Positions 30,315-38,942 of a stretch of 64,000 nucleotides of DNA are shown piece after piece. The stretch is from AP-15 sp963795485 (lineage in GTDB: Bacteria; Pseudomonadota; Alphaproteobacteria; ATCC43930; CGMCC-115725). Below the pieces are notes generated by a model. It saw nothing but the letters and a program-made list of their open reading frames with translations, ran no database searches and was not told the DNA's origin. Position numbers and translations under genes: made by a program. The stretch is from the NCBI GenBank assembly GCA_963795485.1, contig CAWCIL010000003.1, forward strand, positions 124,001 to 188,000, read 5' to 3'. The first letter of the stretch is position 1; each line of letters starts with the position of its first letter.

Positions 30315-32042
30315 ATGGCGGTGATTGAGATTGCGCGGTGGAGACGTGTCGCGGGCCTGCTGCTGGCGATGGCGTTGGCCGGTACGGCGAGTATCGCGGC
30401 GTCGGCCAAGGACGAGGCGGCAGCGTCCGCCGATACGCCGTTCGGCGCCTATCTGGCCGGCCGGCACGCGCAGGAGGAGCGAGACTATCAGGCCGCGGCG
30501 CTATGGTATGAGGCGGCGTTGCGGGCCGACCCGCAATCGCCCGAGCTGATCAGCCGGACGTTTTCGATGGAGGCGGATGACGGCCGCTTTGCCGAGGCGC
30601 GTCCGCTCGCCGAACAGGCGCTCAAGCTCGACGGCTCCGATGCGGTCGCCGATCTCGTGCTGATGGTCGATCAGGTCAAGGCCGGCGATCCGGCCGGCGC
30701 GCTCGCCCGCGCCGAGGCGCTGCCGGATGACGGGCTGCACCGCTATGTCGCACCTTTGGCCGTCGCCTGGACGCAGATGGGCGTCGGCAACCTCGCCGGC
30801 GCCGACGCCGCGCTGCAAGGGCTCGACAAATTCGACGGTTTCTCCCCGCTCAAATATTTCCAGCTCGGTCTGCTTTACGACTTTGCAGGAAATGGGTCGA
30901 AAGCCGAGGAATACTACAAAAAGACGCTCGATGCGACCGGCCAGCTGAATTGGCGGCTGACCGACGCGATGGCCAATTTCTATCTCCGGCATGGGCGTCC
31001 CGATCAGGCTGCGGCCATCTATAAACGGTTTGTCAAGGAGAACCCCGGCAGCGAGCTGGCCGAATCGGTGCTGGCGATGAAGCCGGGCGGCACACCGCCG
31101 CCGCCATTGATAGCCTCGGCCAGGGACGGTCTCGCTGAGGCCCTTTTTGACCTGGCCAGCGTCGTCAACCGGCCCGAGACGATGGATCTGGCGTTGATCT
31201 ACGATCGCTGCGCGCTCGAGCTGCGCCCGCATCTGGCGGTCGCCGAGCTGCTGCTGGCCGACATCCTGAGCGCCGAGGACGAACCCAAACAGAGCCTCGC
31301 GATCCTGACCGCGATTCCGGCCAACTCTCCTTACGCCTGGTCGGCGCAGCTTCGCGCGGCGGCCAATCTCGAGACGCTGGACCGCATCGACGAAGCGGTC
31401 GCCCAGCTCCAGGCGATGGCCGCGAAAGCGCCGGACCGGGCCTCGGCCGAGATTCAGCTCGGCGACCTGCTGCGCGGCCAGAAGCGCTTTGCCGAGGCGG
31501 CGACCGCCTACAGCGAGGCGATCCGGCGGCTGAAGGCGGCCGACATGCCGCCGCACTGGTCGCTCTATTACAGCCGCGGCATCGCTTACGAGCGCTCGGG
31601 CCAGTGGAACCTCGCCGAGGCCGATCTCGAGCATGCGTTGGAGCTCAAGCCCGACCAGCCGCTGGTTCTCAACTATCTCGGCTATTCGTGGATCGATCGG
31701 GGCGAAAAGCTGAAGCGCGGTTTGAAGATGATCGAGCAGGCGGTGTCGCTGCGGCCCGAGGACGGGTACATCGTCGACAGCCTCGGCTGGGCGCATTACC
31801 GGCTCGGCGATTACGCGAGCGCCGTCGAATACCTCGAAAAGGCGGTCGAGCTGGTGCCCGAGGACCCGACGATCAACGACCATCTGGGCGACGCTTATTG
31901 GAAAACGGGCCGCCTGGTCGAGGCGCGTTATCAATGGCGGCAGGCCCTGCAGTTCAAGCCCGACAAGGAGGACGTCAAGCCGATCGAAGCAAAGCTCGGC
32001 GGCGGCTTGCCCACCGCGGCTACCCGGGCCGGCGGCGGCTGA
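30315..32042 (+). CDS. periplasmic tetratricopeptide-repeat protein
   Basis: 575 aa. A signal-peptide-like N-terminus (RVAGLLLAMALAGTASIAASA) is followed by repeated helical pairs, e.g. YQAAALWYEAALRADPQS, AEADLEHALELKPDQPLVL, LGYSWIDRGEKLKRGLKM and YASAVEYLEKAVELVPEDP. TPR arrays are scaffolds for protein-protein contacts. Homologues lie beside ispE and ETF-QO in alphaproteobacteria. GGGAGAGAGAAGGG upstream of 30315 supports the start. No partner is evident beyond the operon neighbours. Confidence 0.85.
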   Translation: MAVIEIARWRRVAGLLLAMALAGTASIAASAKDEAAASADTPFGAYLAGRHAQEERDYQAAALWYEAALRADPQSPELISRTFSMEADDGRFAEARPLAEQALKLDGSDAVADLVLMVDQVKAGDPAGALARAEALPDDGLHRYVAPLAVAWTQMGVGNLAGADAALQGLDKFDGFSPLKYFQLGLLYDFAGNGSKAEEYYKKTLDATGQLNWRLTDAMANFYLRHGRPDQAAAIYKRFVKENPGSELAESVLAMKPGGTPPPPLIASARDGLAEALFDLASVVNRPETMDLALIYDRCALELRPHLAVAELLLADILSAEDEPKQSLAILTAIPANSPYAWSAQLRAAANLETLDRIDEAVAQLQAMAAKAPDRASAEIQLGDLLRGQKRFAEAATAYSEAIRRLKAADMPPHWSLYYSRGIAYERSGQWNLAEADLEHALELKPDQPLVLNYLGYSWIDRGEKLKRGLKMIEQAVSLRPEDGYIVDSLGWAHYRLGDYASAVEYLEKAVELVPEDPTINDHLGDAYWKTGRLVEARYQWRQALQFKPDKEDVKPIEAKLGGGLPTAATRAGGG

Positions 32043-32061
32043 ACCGCGGCGCCGAGCGAGA

Positions 32062-32940
32062 ATGGCGGTTACCGGCTTTGCCCCGGCAAAGGTCAACCTT
32101 TATCTGCATGTTACCGGGCGGCGGGCGGACGGCTATCATCTGATCGACAGCCTCGTCGGCTTTGCCGATATCGGCGACCGGCTGATCGTCCGGCCGGATG
32201 CCTCGCTGTCGCTCGAAATCGGCGGGCCACAGGCCGCGGGCCTCGCCGGCTCGGGTGCCGACAATCTGGTGCTGCGCGCCGCGCGGCTGCTCGCCGAGGA
32301 TGCCGGGGTCAGCTGTCGGCGCCGCAATCAATCTGCAAAAAACCTGCCGGTCGCGGCCGGGATCGGCGGCGGGTCGAGCGACGCGGCGGCGGCATTGCGG
32401 GCGCTTTCTCGGCTATGGCGGTTAGCGGGCGACGACGAAACCTTGTCCCGGCTCGGCGCGCGGCTCGGCGCCGATGTCCCGGTCTGTATTTTTGCCCGAC
32501 CTGCCTGGGTCGGCGGCATCGGTGAGCGGATCGAGCCCGCCAAGCCCCTGCCGGATGCCGGGATCGTGCTCGCCAATCCGCGGGTGGCACTGCCGACCGT
32601 TGCGGTGTTCGCCGCCCGGCACGGCCCTTTCGGCGACAATGGCCGCTTCGCTCCGATGCCGCCGGACGCCGCCGGGCTCGCTGACGCGCTGAACACCCGC
32701 CGCAACGAGTTGACCGAGGCGGCAACCGGCCTCGTCCCCGAGATCGCCGCGGTGCTGAGCACGCTCGCCCGGCTGCCGGGCGCCCTGATCGCCCGGATGA
32801 GCGGCAGCGGCGCCACCTGCTTTGCGCTCTTCGCCGACCGTGCCCGGGCCGAAGCGGCGCGCGCGGCACTCGCCGCCGCCGAGCCCGGCTGGTGGTGCGC
32901 GGCTGGCGGCTTTGTTGCCGCGGAGGCGCTTTCCCGGTAA
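32062..32940 (+). CDS. ispE: 4-diphosphocytidyl-2-C-methyl-D-erythritol kinase (small internal frame disturbance)
   Basis: 292 aa. GFAPAKVNLYLHVTGRRADG with the catalytic Lys, the GHMP ATP-binding PVAAGIGGGSSDAAAALRAL, LGADVPVC with the catalytic Asp, and the C-terminal ARMSGSGATCFALF. It phosphorylates CDP-methylerythritol in the MEP isoprenoid pathway. Residues about 84-94 read GVSCRRRNQSAKN; the neighbouring frame reads VGAAINLQK, the expected family sequence. An extra base near 32312 and a missing A in the A-run near 32335 therefore cancel, leaving the overall frame open. Confidence 0.92.
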   Translation: MAVTGFAPAKVNLYLHVTGRRADGYHLIDSLVGFADIGDRLIVRPDASLSLEIGGPQAAGLAGSGADNLVLRAARLLAEDAGVSCRRRNQSAKNLPVAAGIGGGSSDAAAALRALSRLWRLAGDDETLSRLGARLGADVPVCIFARPAWVGGIGERIEPAKPLPDAGIVLANPRVALPTVAVFAARHGPFGDNGRFAPMPPDAAGLADALNTRRNELTEAATGLVPEIAAVLSTLARLPGALIARMSGSGATCFALFADRARAEAARAALAAAEPGWWCAAGGFVAAEALSR

Positions 32941-32958
32941 TTTGGGCCGGCTCGCCGG

Positions 32959-33034
32959 TGGGGCGTAGCCAAGTGGTAAGGCAGCGGATTTTGATTCCGC
33001 CATACGGAGGTTCGAAATCCTCCCGCCCCAGCCA
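32959..33034 (+). tRNA. tRNA-Gln (anticodon TTG) with an extra T-loop base
   Basis: Acceptor arms TGGGGCG (32959-32965) and CGCCCCA (33024-33030) pair fully. The D arm is GCC/GGC, the anticodon stem GCGGA/TCCGC with loop TTTTGAT gives anticodon TTG (Gln), and the T stem is GGAGG/CCTCC. Discriminator G33031 is followed by encoded CCA. The T loop reads TTCGAAAT, eight bases where seven (TTCGAAT) are standard, so one A is extra. It lies between ispE and the SGNH hydrolase on the same strand. Confidence 0.92.
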
Positions 33035-33059
33035 GCCGAACGCTTGCCGGGAGACAGCG

Positions 33060-34211
33060 ATGGCAGAACACCAGCATTGGGTCGGAACTTGGGCCACGGC
33101 GCCGGCGCCCGCGGAAGCCGGCGCGTTCAACAACCAGACCTTGCGCATGACCATGCGCGCCAGTCTCGGCGGCAATCAGCTGCGAGTGCGGATCTCAAAC
33201 GCCTATGGCCAGCGCCCGCTCGAGATCGGCGGCGCGCATGCAGCGCTGCGCGAGGAAGGGGCGGCGATCATCGGCGGCTCCGACCGCAAGCTGAGCTTCG
33301 GCGGGGCTGCTACGGCGACGATCGCTGCCGGCGCCGTGCTGTTGAGCGATCCGGTGGCACTCGACCTGCCGCCGCTGGCCGATCTTGCGGTCAGCGTCTA
33401 TCTGCCGGGCGAGATCCTGAATAGTTTCCAGATCACCGGGCGCTATGCGCGGCAGACCAACTACGTGTCGCCGCCGGGCGATTTCACCGCGGCAAAAGTG
33501 ATGCCGATCGCCAGCCTGACCAGCGACTGGTTCTTCGTTTGCGGCATCGACGTGCTTGCCAGCGCCGATACCGGCGGCATCATTGCCCTCGGCAACTCGC
33601 TGACCGACGGCAACATTTCGACGATGGATGCCTTTTGCCGCTGGCCCGACCAGCTCGCCCGCCGCCTGACGGCGCGTCACCGCGGCCGGCCTATGGCGGT
33701 GATGAACCAGGGGCTCGGCGGCAACCGCATCCTCTACGACATCCGCGGCGACAGCGGGCTGCGCCGCTTCGACCGCGACGTCCTGGCCCAGCCGGGGGTG
33801 ACGCACGTCATCGTCATGCTCGGCACCAATGATCTGCGCAACCGCTGGAAGAAGCCGGAGGAGGAGCCGACCGCCGCGCAGATGATCGCCGGGCTCCAGC
33901 AGATGGCGGTGCGCGCCCATACGCGCGGCATCAAGATCATCGGCGCCACGCTGACGCCGTTCGGCAACGAGACCTATATGGCGGGCGCCTGGAACCCGCA
34001 GCGCGAGGAGGTCCGCCGGGCGGTCAATGGCTGGATCCGCGACGGCGGCGTCTTTGACGCGGTCGCCGATTTCGACCAGGCCTTGCGCGACCCCGAGCAT
34101 CCGACGCAGATGCGGCCGAGCGACGATTGCGGCGACGGGTTGCACCCGAGCGACCTCGGCTACATCAAGATGGGCGACGCGATCGACCTGGCGCTGTTCG
34201 AGGAGCGCTGA
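33060..34211 (+). CDS. SGNH/GDSL-family hydrolase
   Basis: 383 aa. N-terminal WVGTWATAPAPA and IRVRISNAYG..PLEIGGAH are seen in GDSL-like lipase/acylhydrolases. Block I is IIALGNSLTDGN, where Asn replaces the usual Asp of GDSL but the Ser is kept. Block II/III: NQGLGGNRIL, MLGTNDLRN. Block V: DCGDGLHPSDLGY carrying the catalytic Asp and His. No signal peptide is apparent. Esterase or acetylxylan-esterase-like activity is plausible. It starts 26 bp after the tRNA. Confidence 0.88.
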   Translation: MAEHQHWVGTWATAPAPAEAGAFNNQTLRMTMRASLGGNQLRVRISNAYGQRPLEIGGAHAALREEGAAIIGGSDRKLSFGGAATATIAAGAVLLSDPVALDLPPLADLAVSVYLPGEILNSFQITGRYARQTNYVSPPGDFTAAKVMPIASLTSDWFFVCGIDVLASADTGGIIALGNSLTDGNISTMDAFCRWPDQLARRLTARHRGRPMAVMNQGLGGNRILYDIRGDSGLRRFDRDVLAQPGVTHVIVMLGTNDLRNRWKKPEEEPTAAQMIAGLQQMAVRAHTRGIKIIGATLTPFGNETYMAGAWNPQREEVRRAVNGWIRDGGVFDAVADFDQALRDPEHPTQMRPSDDCGDGLHPSDLGYIKMGDAIDLALFEER

Positions 34212-34230
34212 AATCCCTGTTGCGTCTCTG

Positions 34231-34761
34231 GTGAATTATCGGATCGAAGCCGTACGCAACGCTGAGGATCTCGACGCGGTGTGCCGGCTGTTCCGCGAAT
34301 ATGCAGATCGGCTCGGCATCGATCTGGCGTTCCAAGGCTTTGACGCCGAGCTTGCCCAGCTGCCGGGAAAATACGCGCCGCCGGGCGGCGATCTGCTGCT
34401 GGCGCACGGCGCGCGCGGCGAGGCGCTGGGTTGCGTCGGCCTGCGGCCGCTTGAAATACCGGGAGCCTGCGAGGTGAAGCGGCTCTACGTGCGCGCGACT
34501 GCACGCGGGGACGGCGTCGGCCGGGCACTGATGTCCGCGATCGTCGAACGCGCAACGGCTTTAGACTATCGCGAGATGATGCTGGACACCTTGCCCACGA
34601 TGATTTCGGCCATCGCGATCCACCGCGCGCTCGGGTTTGCGCCGATCGCGCCCTATTGGGACAATCCCGTACCCGGCATCCTTTATTTCGGCAAGCACCT
34701 GCAGCTCAGCGCGCCGCGAACTGGGTTTTGCCGAAATAGTTCTCGCGCTCGGCGTCGCTGA
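34231..34761 (+). CDS. GNAT family N-acetyltransferase
   Basis: 176 aa from a GTG start (VNYRIEAVRNAEDL). Acetyl-CoA-binding motif A: GACEVKRLYVRATARGDGVGRALM, followed by LDYREMMLDTLPTMISAIAIHRALGF. The layout resembles GNAT proteins that act on small amines or peptides. The start is weakly supported: no ATG fits, but GTG follows a purine-poor leader, and the family N-terminus begins about here. The last 56 bases overlap the end of the GST gene in antisense. Substrate unknown. Confidence 0.75.
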   Translation: MNYRIEAVRNAEDLDAVCRLFREYADRLGIDLAFQGFDAELAQLPGKYAPPGGDLLLAHGARGEALGCVGLRPLEIPGACEVKRLYVRATARGDGVGRALMSAIVERATALDYREMMLDTLPTMISAIAIHRALGFAPIAPYWDNPVPGILYFGKHLQLSAPRTGFCRNSSRARRR

Positions 34762-35407
34762 TCTGGCCGTGCCGCTGGTGTTCCGCCAGCACCGCGACGC
34801 CGCGCTCTACCGCCGGCCGCGCCGCGATCTCGTCGTGCCAGCGCTTGACCGAGGGGAATTCCGCGAGATCGATGCCGCGCCGGTCGGCGCCGCGAATCCA
34901 CGGAAAAGTGATGATGTCGGCCATGCTGTATTCGTCCCCGGCGAGCCAATGCGACTCGGCCAAGCGGTGCTCGAGCACCCGATGCAGGCGTTTGACTTCG
35001 TTGGTGTAGCGGTCGATCGCGTAAGGGATCTTTTCGGCCGCGTAAGAGGCGAAATGGTTCCATTGGCCGAACATCGGGCCGACGCCGCCCATCTGGAACA
35101 TCATCCATTCGAGGCATTTGTAGCGCCCGATTGGGTCTTTCGGGATCAGCTTGCCGCCGGTCTTTTCCGACAGGTAGATCAGGATCGCCGCCAATTCGAA
35201 CAGGGTGAACGGCTTTCCTCCGGGGCCGTCGGGATCGACGATCGCCGGGATGCGATGGTTGGGGGTGATCTTCAGAAATTCGGGCTTGAACTGGTCGCCG
35301 GTGCCGATGTTGACCGGGATGACCCGGTACGGCAGGCCCAGCTCTTCGAGCGCGATATGCACCTTATGGCCGTTCGGCGTCGGCCAGCTCCACACTTCCA
35401 ACATCAC
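34706..35407 (-). CDS. glutathione S-transferase family protein (Ure2p/YfcG-type)
   Basis: 233 aa. LEVWSWPTPNGHKVHIALEE with TPNGHK as the catalytic/glutathione loop, NHRIPAIVDPDG as the cis-Pro site, FTLFELAAILIYLSEKTG, and the all-helical C-terminal domain (RLAESHWLAGDEYSMADI). The pattern fits nu-class/YfcG-like GSTs with disulfide-bond reductase activity on glutathione. Cytoplasmic. ATG at 35407 or 35404. Confidence 0.9.
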   Translation of the reverse strand: MMLEVWSWPTPNGHKVHIALEELGLPYRVIPVNIGTGDQFKPEFLKITPNHRIPAIVDPDGPGGKPFTLFELAAILIYLSEKTGGKLIPKDPIGRYKCLEWMMFQMGGVGPMFGQWNHFASYAAEKIPYAIDRYTNEVKRLHRVLEHRLAESHWLAGDEYSMADIITFPWIRGADRRGIDLAEFPSVKRWHDEIAARPAVERGVAVLAEHQRHGQISDAERENYFGKTQFAAR

Positions 35408-35548
35408 AGCTTCTCCCGCCTACTGCGCATTCCGGCATCCCGGAGCCGGCGCGATCTTACGGGGTTCGCCCGACGGGCGGAACAGGCAGATACGCCAGAG
35501 CCGCGGTTCGTCCCGCCAGTAACGCGCCGGCAACAACGGCGCCAGGCA

Positions 35549-35605
35549 ATGGCCGCTCAGATCAACATCGCCGAGGCAAAGGCAAAGCTGTGGTCGCTGC
35601 TCGGG
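35549..35605 (+). pseudogene. possible remnant of a Phd-type antitoxin
   Basis: ATG 35549 opens MAAQINIAEAKAKLWSLLG, which resembles the N-terminal NIAEAKAKLSEL of Phd/YefM antitoxins. It breaks down after about 19 residues, and no toxin follows before the GNAT gene. This is a short match only and could be chance. The surrounding 230 bp between the GST and GNAT genes hold nothing else I can support. Confidence 0.25.
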
Positions 35606-35641
35606 TGTTCTCGGAATACGAGATCGGGGTCTTTTGGTAAC

Positions 35642-36142
35642 TTAATCGCCGTCGCGCACGTCTTGCTCGGCGAGGCGGCGCAGCGCTTCGCCGCCGGCGC
35701 CGTAGCGAAGCCATTCGCCGAGATGCTCGATCCCGAGCCGGCGATAAAAGCTGCGCGCCGGGTTCCAGTCGAGCACCTGAAAATCGATCCGGCCCCAGCC
35801 GCGCTCGATGGCGATCGCGGCGAGCCGCGCCATCAGCCGCCGGCCGACGCCCTGCCCGCGCGCCTCGGCCACGACGTAGAGGTCTTCGAGATACATCGCC
35901 GGCCGGCCGAGCCAAGTCGAAAACCGTGGATGGAACAGAGCCAGGCCGGCGGGCTCGCCATCGAGAAAGGCAAGGATCGCCTCGAACTGCCGGTCCGCGG
36001 CGAAACCGTGGCGCACCAGATCGTCTTCGGTCGCGACCACCGCCTCGGGCGCCCGTTCGTAAAGCGCGAGCTCGCGGATCAATCGCAGGACCAGAGCGGC
36101 GTCTTCGGATTTGGCAAAGCGGATCGTGATCGCCGGGTTCAT
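35642..36142 (-). CDS. GNAT family N-acetyltransferase (diamine acetyltransferase-like)
   Basis: 166 aa from ATG 36142 (MNPAITIRFAKSEDAALVLR). ELALYERAPEAVVATEDDL and LALFHPRFSTWLGRPAMYLEDLYV are typical of spermidine/spermine-acetyltransferase-like GNATs, with acetyl-CoA loop EARGQGVGRRLM and WNPARSFYRRLG. I reject the longer start at 36208 because its 22 extra residues are unlike the family. Polyamine acetylation is plausible but unproven. Confidence 0.85.
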   Translation of the reverse strand: MNPAITIRFAKSEDAALVLRLIRELALYERAPEAVVATEDDLVRHGFAADRQFEAILAFLDGEPAGLALFHPRFSTWLGRPAMYLEDLYVVAEARGQGVGRRLMARLAAIAIERGWGRIDFQVLDWNPARSFYRRLGIEHLGEWLRYGAGGEALRRLAEQDVRDGD

Positions 36143-36252
36143 CGCTGGCCTCGTATGCGCGCGCGAGCCTAGCATTTCGCAGCGAATTGCCGAAGCCGGA
36201 CCAGCCATTCATAATCGCCCAACCTCTCTCCAAGCCTTCGAAGCGAGGAAAC

Positions 36253-36735
36253 ATGGCGAACGCGAGCACACCGCAAGCGATCGAGGCAGAATCGGCGCCG
36301 CCGGCGCGACCGGGCCGCGGCTACCCGGAGCCGTTCGCCGCGCGGGTGGTGGGGCGGGTGCGGCGCCCGCTCGGCGATTTGTTCGGCCTGACCAATTTTG
36401 GGGTGAATTTGACGCGGCTGCCGCCGGGCGGGATGTCGGCGCTGCGCCACACTCATTCGCGCGAGGACGAATTCATCTACATTCTCGAAGGCGAGCCGGT
36501 GCTGGCGACCAACGCCGGCGAAACCCAGCTGAGTCCCGGCATTTGCGCCGGGTTCAAAGCTGGCTCCCGTGACGCGCACCATCTCTTGAACCGCACGATG
36601 CGCGATGTGGTCTATCTCGAAATCGGCGCGCGCAACGCCGGCGATACGGTGATCTACCCGGATGACGACATCGGCCGTGCGCTTGCACCCGACGGCGCGC
36701 GGCTCTTCGTCCACAAGGACGGCCGGCCTTATTGA
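36253..36735 (+). CDS. cupin domain protein
   Basis: 160 aa. Metal-binding cupin motif 1 appears as LRHTHSREDEFIYILEGEP, with His, His and Glu. Motif 2 is less clear: CAGFKAGSRDAHHLLNRT with VVYLEIGARNAGD. It resembles small single-cupin proteins that may act as metal-dependent dioxygenases, isomerases or sensors. The ATG at 36253 follows GAGGAAAC. Standalone gene, ended by the strong hairpin at 36839. Confidence 0.82.
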   Translation: MANASTPQAIEAESAPPARPGRGYPEPFAARVVGRVRRPLGDLFGLTNFGVNLTRLPPGGMSALRHTHSREDEFIYILEGEPVLATNAGETQLSPGICAGFKAGSRDAHHLLNRTMRDVVYLEIGARNAGDTVIYPDDDIGRALAPDGARLFVHKDGRPY

Positions 36736-36838
36736 TGTTAAAGAAAGTGTAGGGCGGGTTACACCGGACGTGGCCGCCCGCGAAACCGAGGGCGGGTTGC
36801 ACGCCGCTGCGCCCGCCCTGCGCCATCTGGAATATAGA

Positions 36839-36866
36839 GAGAGCCCCGCGGGGATGCGGGGCTCTC
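36839..36866. terminator. bidirectional hairpin terminator
   Basis: An 11-bp perfect stem GAGAGCCCCGC / GCGGGGCTCTC with a 6-base loop lies between the converging cupin gene and the small hydrophilic gene on the other strand. There is no long T-run on either side, so it may rely on the stem alone. Its position suits ending transcription in both directions. Confidence 0.75.
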
Positions 36867-36884
36867 GTTGGCGCGAGACTATTC

Positions 36885-37118
36885 TCAGCGCTTGTTGTCG
36901 CCGCGCTCGCCGGCTTTGCCCTCAGGGCGCTCGCGGCCCTTGCGTTCGGCCTCGACTGCGACCTCGGTGTCTTTGGCATGGCTATGCTCAGGCACGTCGC
37001 GACCGACGGTGCCTCCAGGCTTGCCGATATCGGGGCGGTCCCCGGTAGAGCCGGTGGGCGGGTTCTGATGGCTGCGGCCCACTGGGCCTGTCGTCTGGGA
37101 TTGATCGCGATCTGCCAT
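36885..37118 (-). CDS. small, highly charged hydrophilic protein
   Basis: 77 aa from ATG 37118, which follows AAAGGAGCG, a good ribosome site. The chain (MADRDQSQTTGPVGRS, TGDRPDIGKPGGTVGRD, KGRERPEGKAGERGDNKR) has almost no hydrophobic residues and looks intrinsically disordered. No domain is recognised. A stress or desiccation-type role would be a guess. The hairpin at 36839 would end its transcript. Confidence 0.6.
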   Translation of the reverse strand: MADRDQSQTTGPVGRSHQNPPTGSTGDRPDIGKPGGTVGRDVPEHSHAKDTEVAVEAERKGRERPEGKAGERGDNKR

Positions 37119-37393
37119 GATTACGCTCCTTTGGTTTTCCTCGTCGCCGCTGATCCGCAGGATTCGAATGCGGCTTGATAATCGAACAGCAGCGAAGATT
37201 GCCGGGTTCCCGCCGCGGGTTTTGGCTGAACGCGAGAGATTAGATCGGATTCGCAGCATTGCTTGCCGAGACGGGCTAAATCTTCAGGGGTGGCGAACGA
37301 CGGAGCGGTGGAGGAATGGGTCCCGGCTTTCCCCCGGAAAGCCGTGGAGAGCTGTCAGCTTACGATCTTGGCGCGGCCGGTTGGGCTCGCCGT

Positions 37394-38660
37394 TTACCCG
37401 AACCGCTCAGGGGCGAACGGGGCGATGTCTATCGAGGGCGGCCGACCGGCGACGAGGTCGGCGACGATTTTGCCGGTCATCGGCGCCGCGGTCATGCCGA
37501 CATGGCCGTGGCCGAAGGCATAGATCACATCCGCCGTCGCCGGCGAAGGTCCCAGCGCCGGCAGCGAGTCGGGCAGGCTCGGCCGATGACCCATCCACAC
37601 CGAGACGCGCTCCTCCGGATGGTCGGCGGCGAGGCCCGGCAGCATCCGGCGCCCCTGCTGCAAAAGAATCCGGGCGCGGCGCCAATCGGGCGGTGCCGTG
37701 AGGCCGGCGAGCTCGACGGTGCCGGCAAAGCGCAGCCCCAATTCCATCGGCGTCGCCACGAACTTGCCGTCGGCGTCGGCGGTCGGGATCTTCGGCATGA
37801 CCTCAGGATCGCGGATCATCAGATGATAGCCGCGCTCGGTTTCGAGCGGGATATGGTCGCCCAGGGCGGCAGCGAGCGGCTTCGACCAGGCACCGGCGCA
37901 GACGATCGCGGCGTCGGCCGGGAAATCGCCGCGATCGGTGTGGATCGAGGCGAGGCGGCGGCCGTCGAGGCGAAACCCGAGCGCCCGCGCACGTACCAGT
38001 TCGCCGCCCGAGCCCAGGAACTGCGCCGAACAGGCGCTGCACCAGCCCCAGCGGGTTCGAGGTGTGCCCGTTCTCGCGCACCAGGATGCCGCGCGTATAA
38101 TCGCGCGACAGGGTGGGCTCGAGCTGGCGCAGCTCGTCGGCGTCGAACTCGTCGATCTCGACCCCGTTCTCGCGGCGCAATTCCCAGGCGAGCCGGTCCT
38201 TTTCCAGGCCTTGCGCCGAGCGGTAGACGTAAAGATGGCCGAGCCGATGAACCAGGTCCTCGGCGCCGGCCTCCCGCACCAATGGTGCCAGTGCTTCAAG
38301 GGTCGCGCCGACCAATGGTCGCAAGGCGCGGGCCTGGGCGTGGATTTTTTCCGGCGTGCCGGCCCGGATAAAGCGCACCAGCCACGGCGCGATCATCGGC
38401 AGGTAGGACCAGCGCAGGGACAAGGGTCCGAGCGGGTCGAGCAGCCAGCGCGGCACGTTCCATGCCACGCCCGGCATCGACACCGGCGTCACCGAGGAGG
38501 CGTTGAACGCGCCGGCATTGCCAAAGGAAGCGCCATGACCCGGCTCGCCCGCCTCGACGATGAAGACGCTGTGGCCGTCGCGCTGCAAATAGCTCGCCGC
38601 GCACACCCCGACCATGCCGGCGCCGATCACGCCCACCCGTTTGCCGCCGATCGCCGGCAT
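37394..38660 (-). CDS. FAD-dependent D-amino-acid dehydrogenase-like oxidoreductase (one frameshift)
   Basis: Start MPAIGGKRVGVIGAGMVGVC with the FAD dinucleotide fold, EAGEPGHGASFGNAGAFN, then TRGILVRENGHTSNPLGLVQ. Near 38022 one extra base must be removed to continue AQFLGSGGELVRARALGFRL, VCAGAWSKPLAAALGDHIP and the C-terminal AFGHGHVGMTAAPMTGKIVADL. About 421 aa. The layout follows DadA: GHGHVGMT near the C-terminus closes the FAD site. Likely oxidises a D-amino acid or secondary amine at the membrane. Divergent from the LLM monooxygenase. Confidence 0.85.
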
Positions 38661-38942
38661 CGCCTCCTCCCGGAGCCACCGGCCGAGAATGAACCCGAGC
38701 GGCCGGAGCGACAATGGCCGCCAGCCGTCCCTTCGGGAGGAGCGCTGGGGAAGGAGGGATTCGACGGGCAAGCGCGACCAGTCCCAGGCCGATTGGATTC
38801 CGGGCTCCTTCACCGGTGTGACAACGGAAGGGATCGCGGCAGCAGAGGCAACGAGGTGCTGACCCTCGGGGCTGGCCGCCGCCGGCCGATCGCGGTTAAG
38901 CTCTCGCCCGACACAAAGGCACCCGCAGCGAGGGAGCAGGAA

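Noticed and set aside
35549..35640. A Phd/VapC-type toxin-antitoxin module
   Set aside because: Only 19 residues resemble an antitoxin and no toxin gene follows; kept as a low-confidence remnant only.
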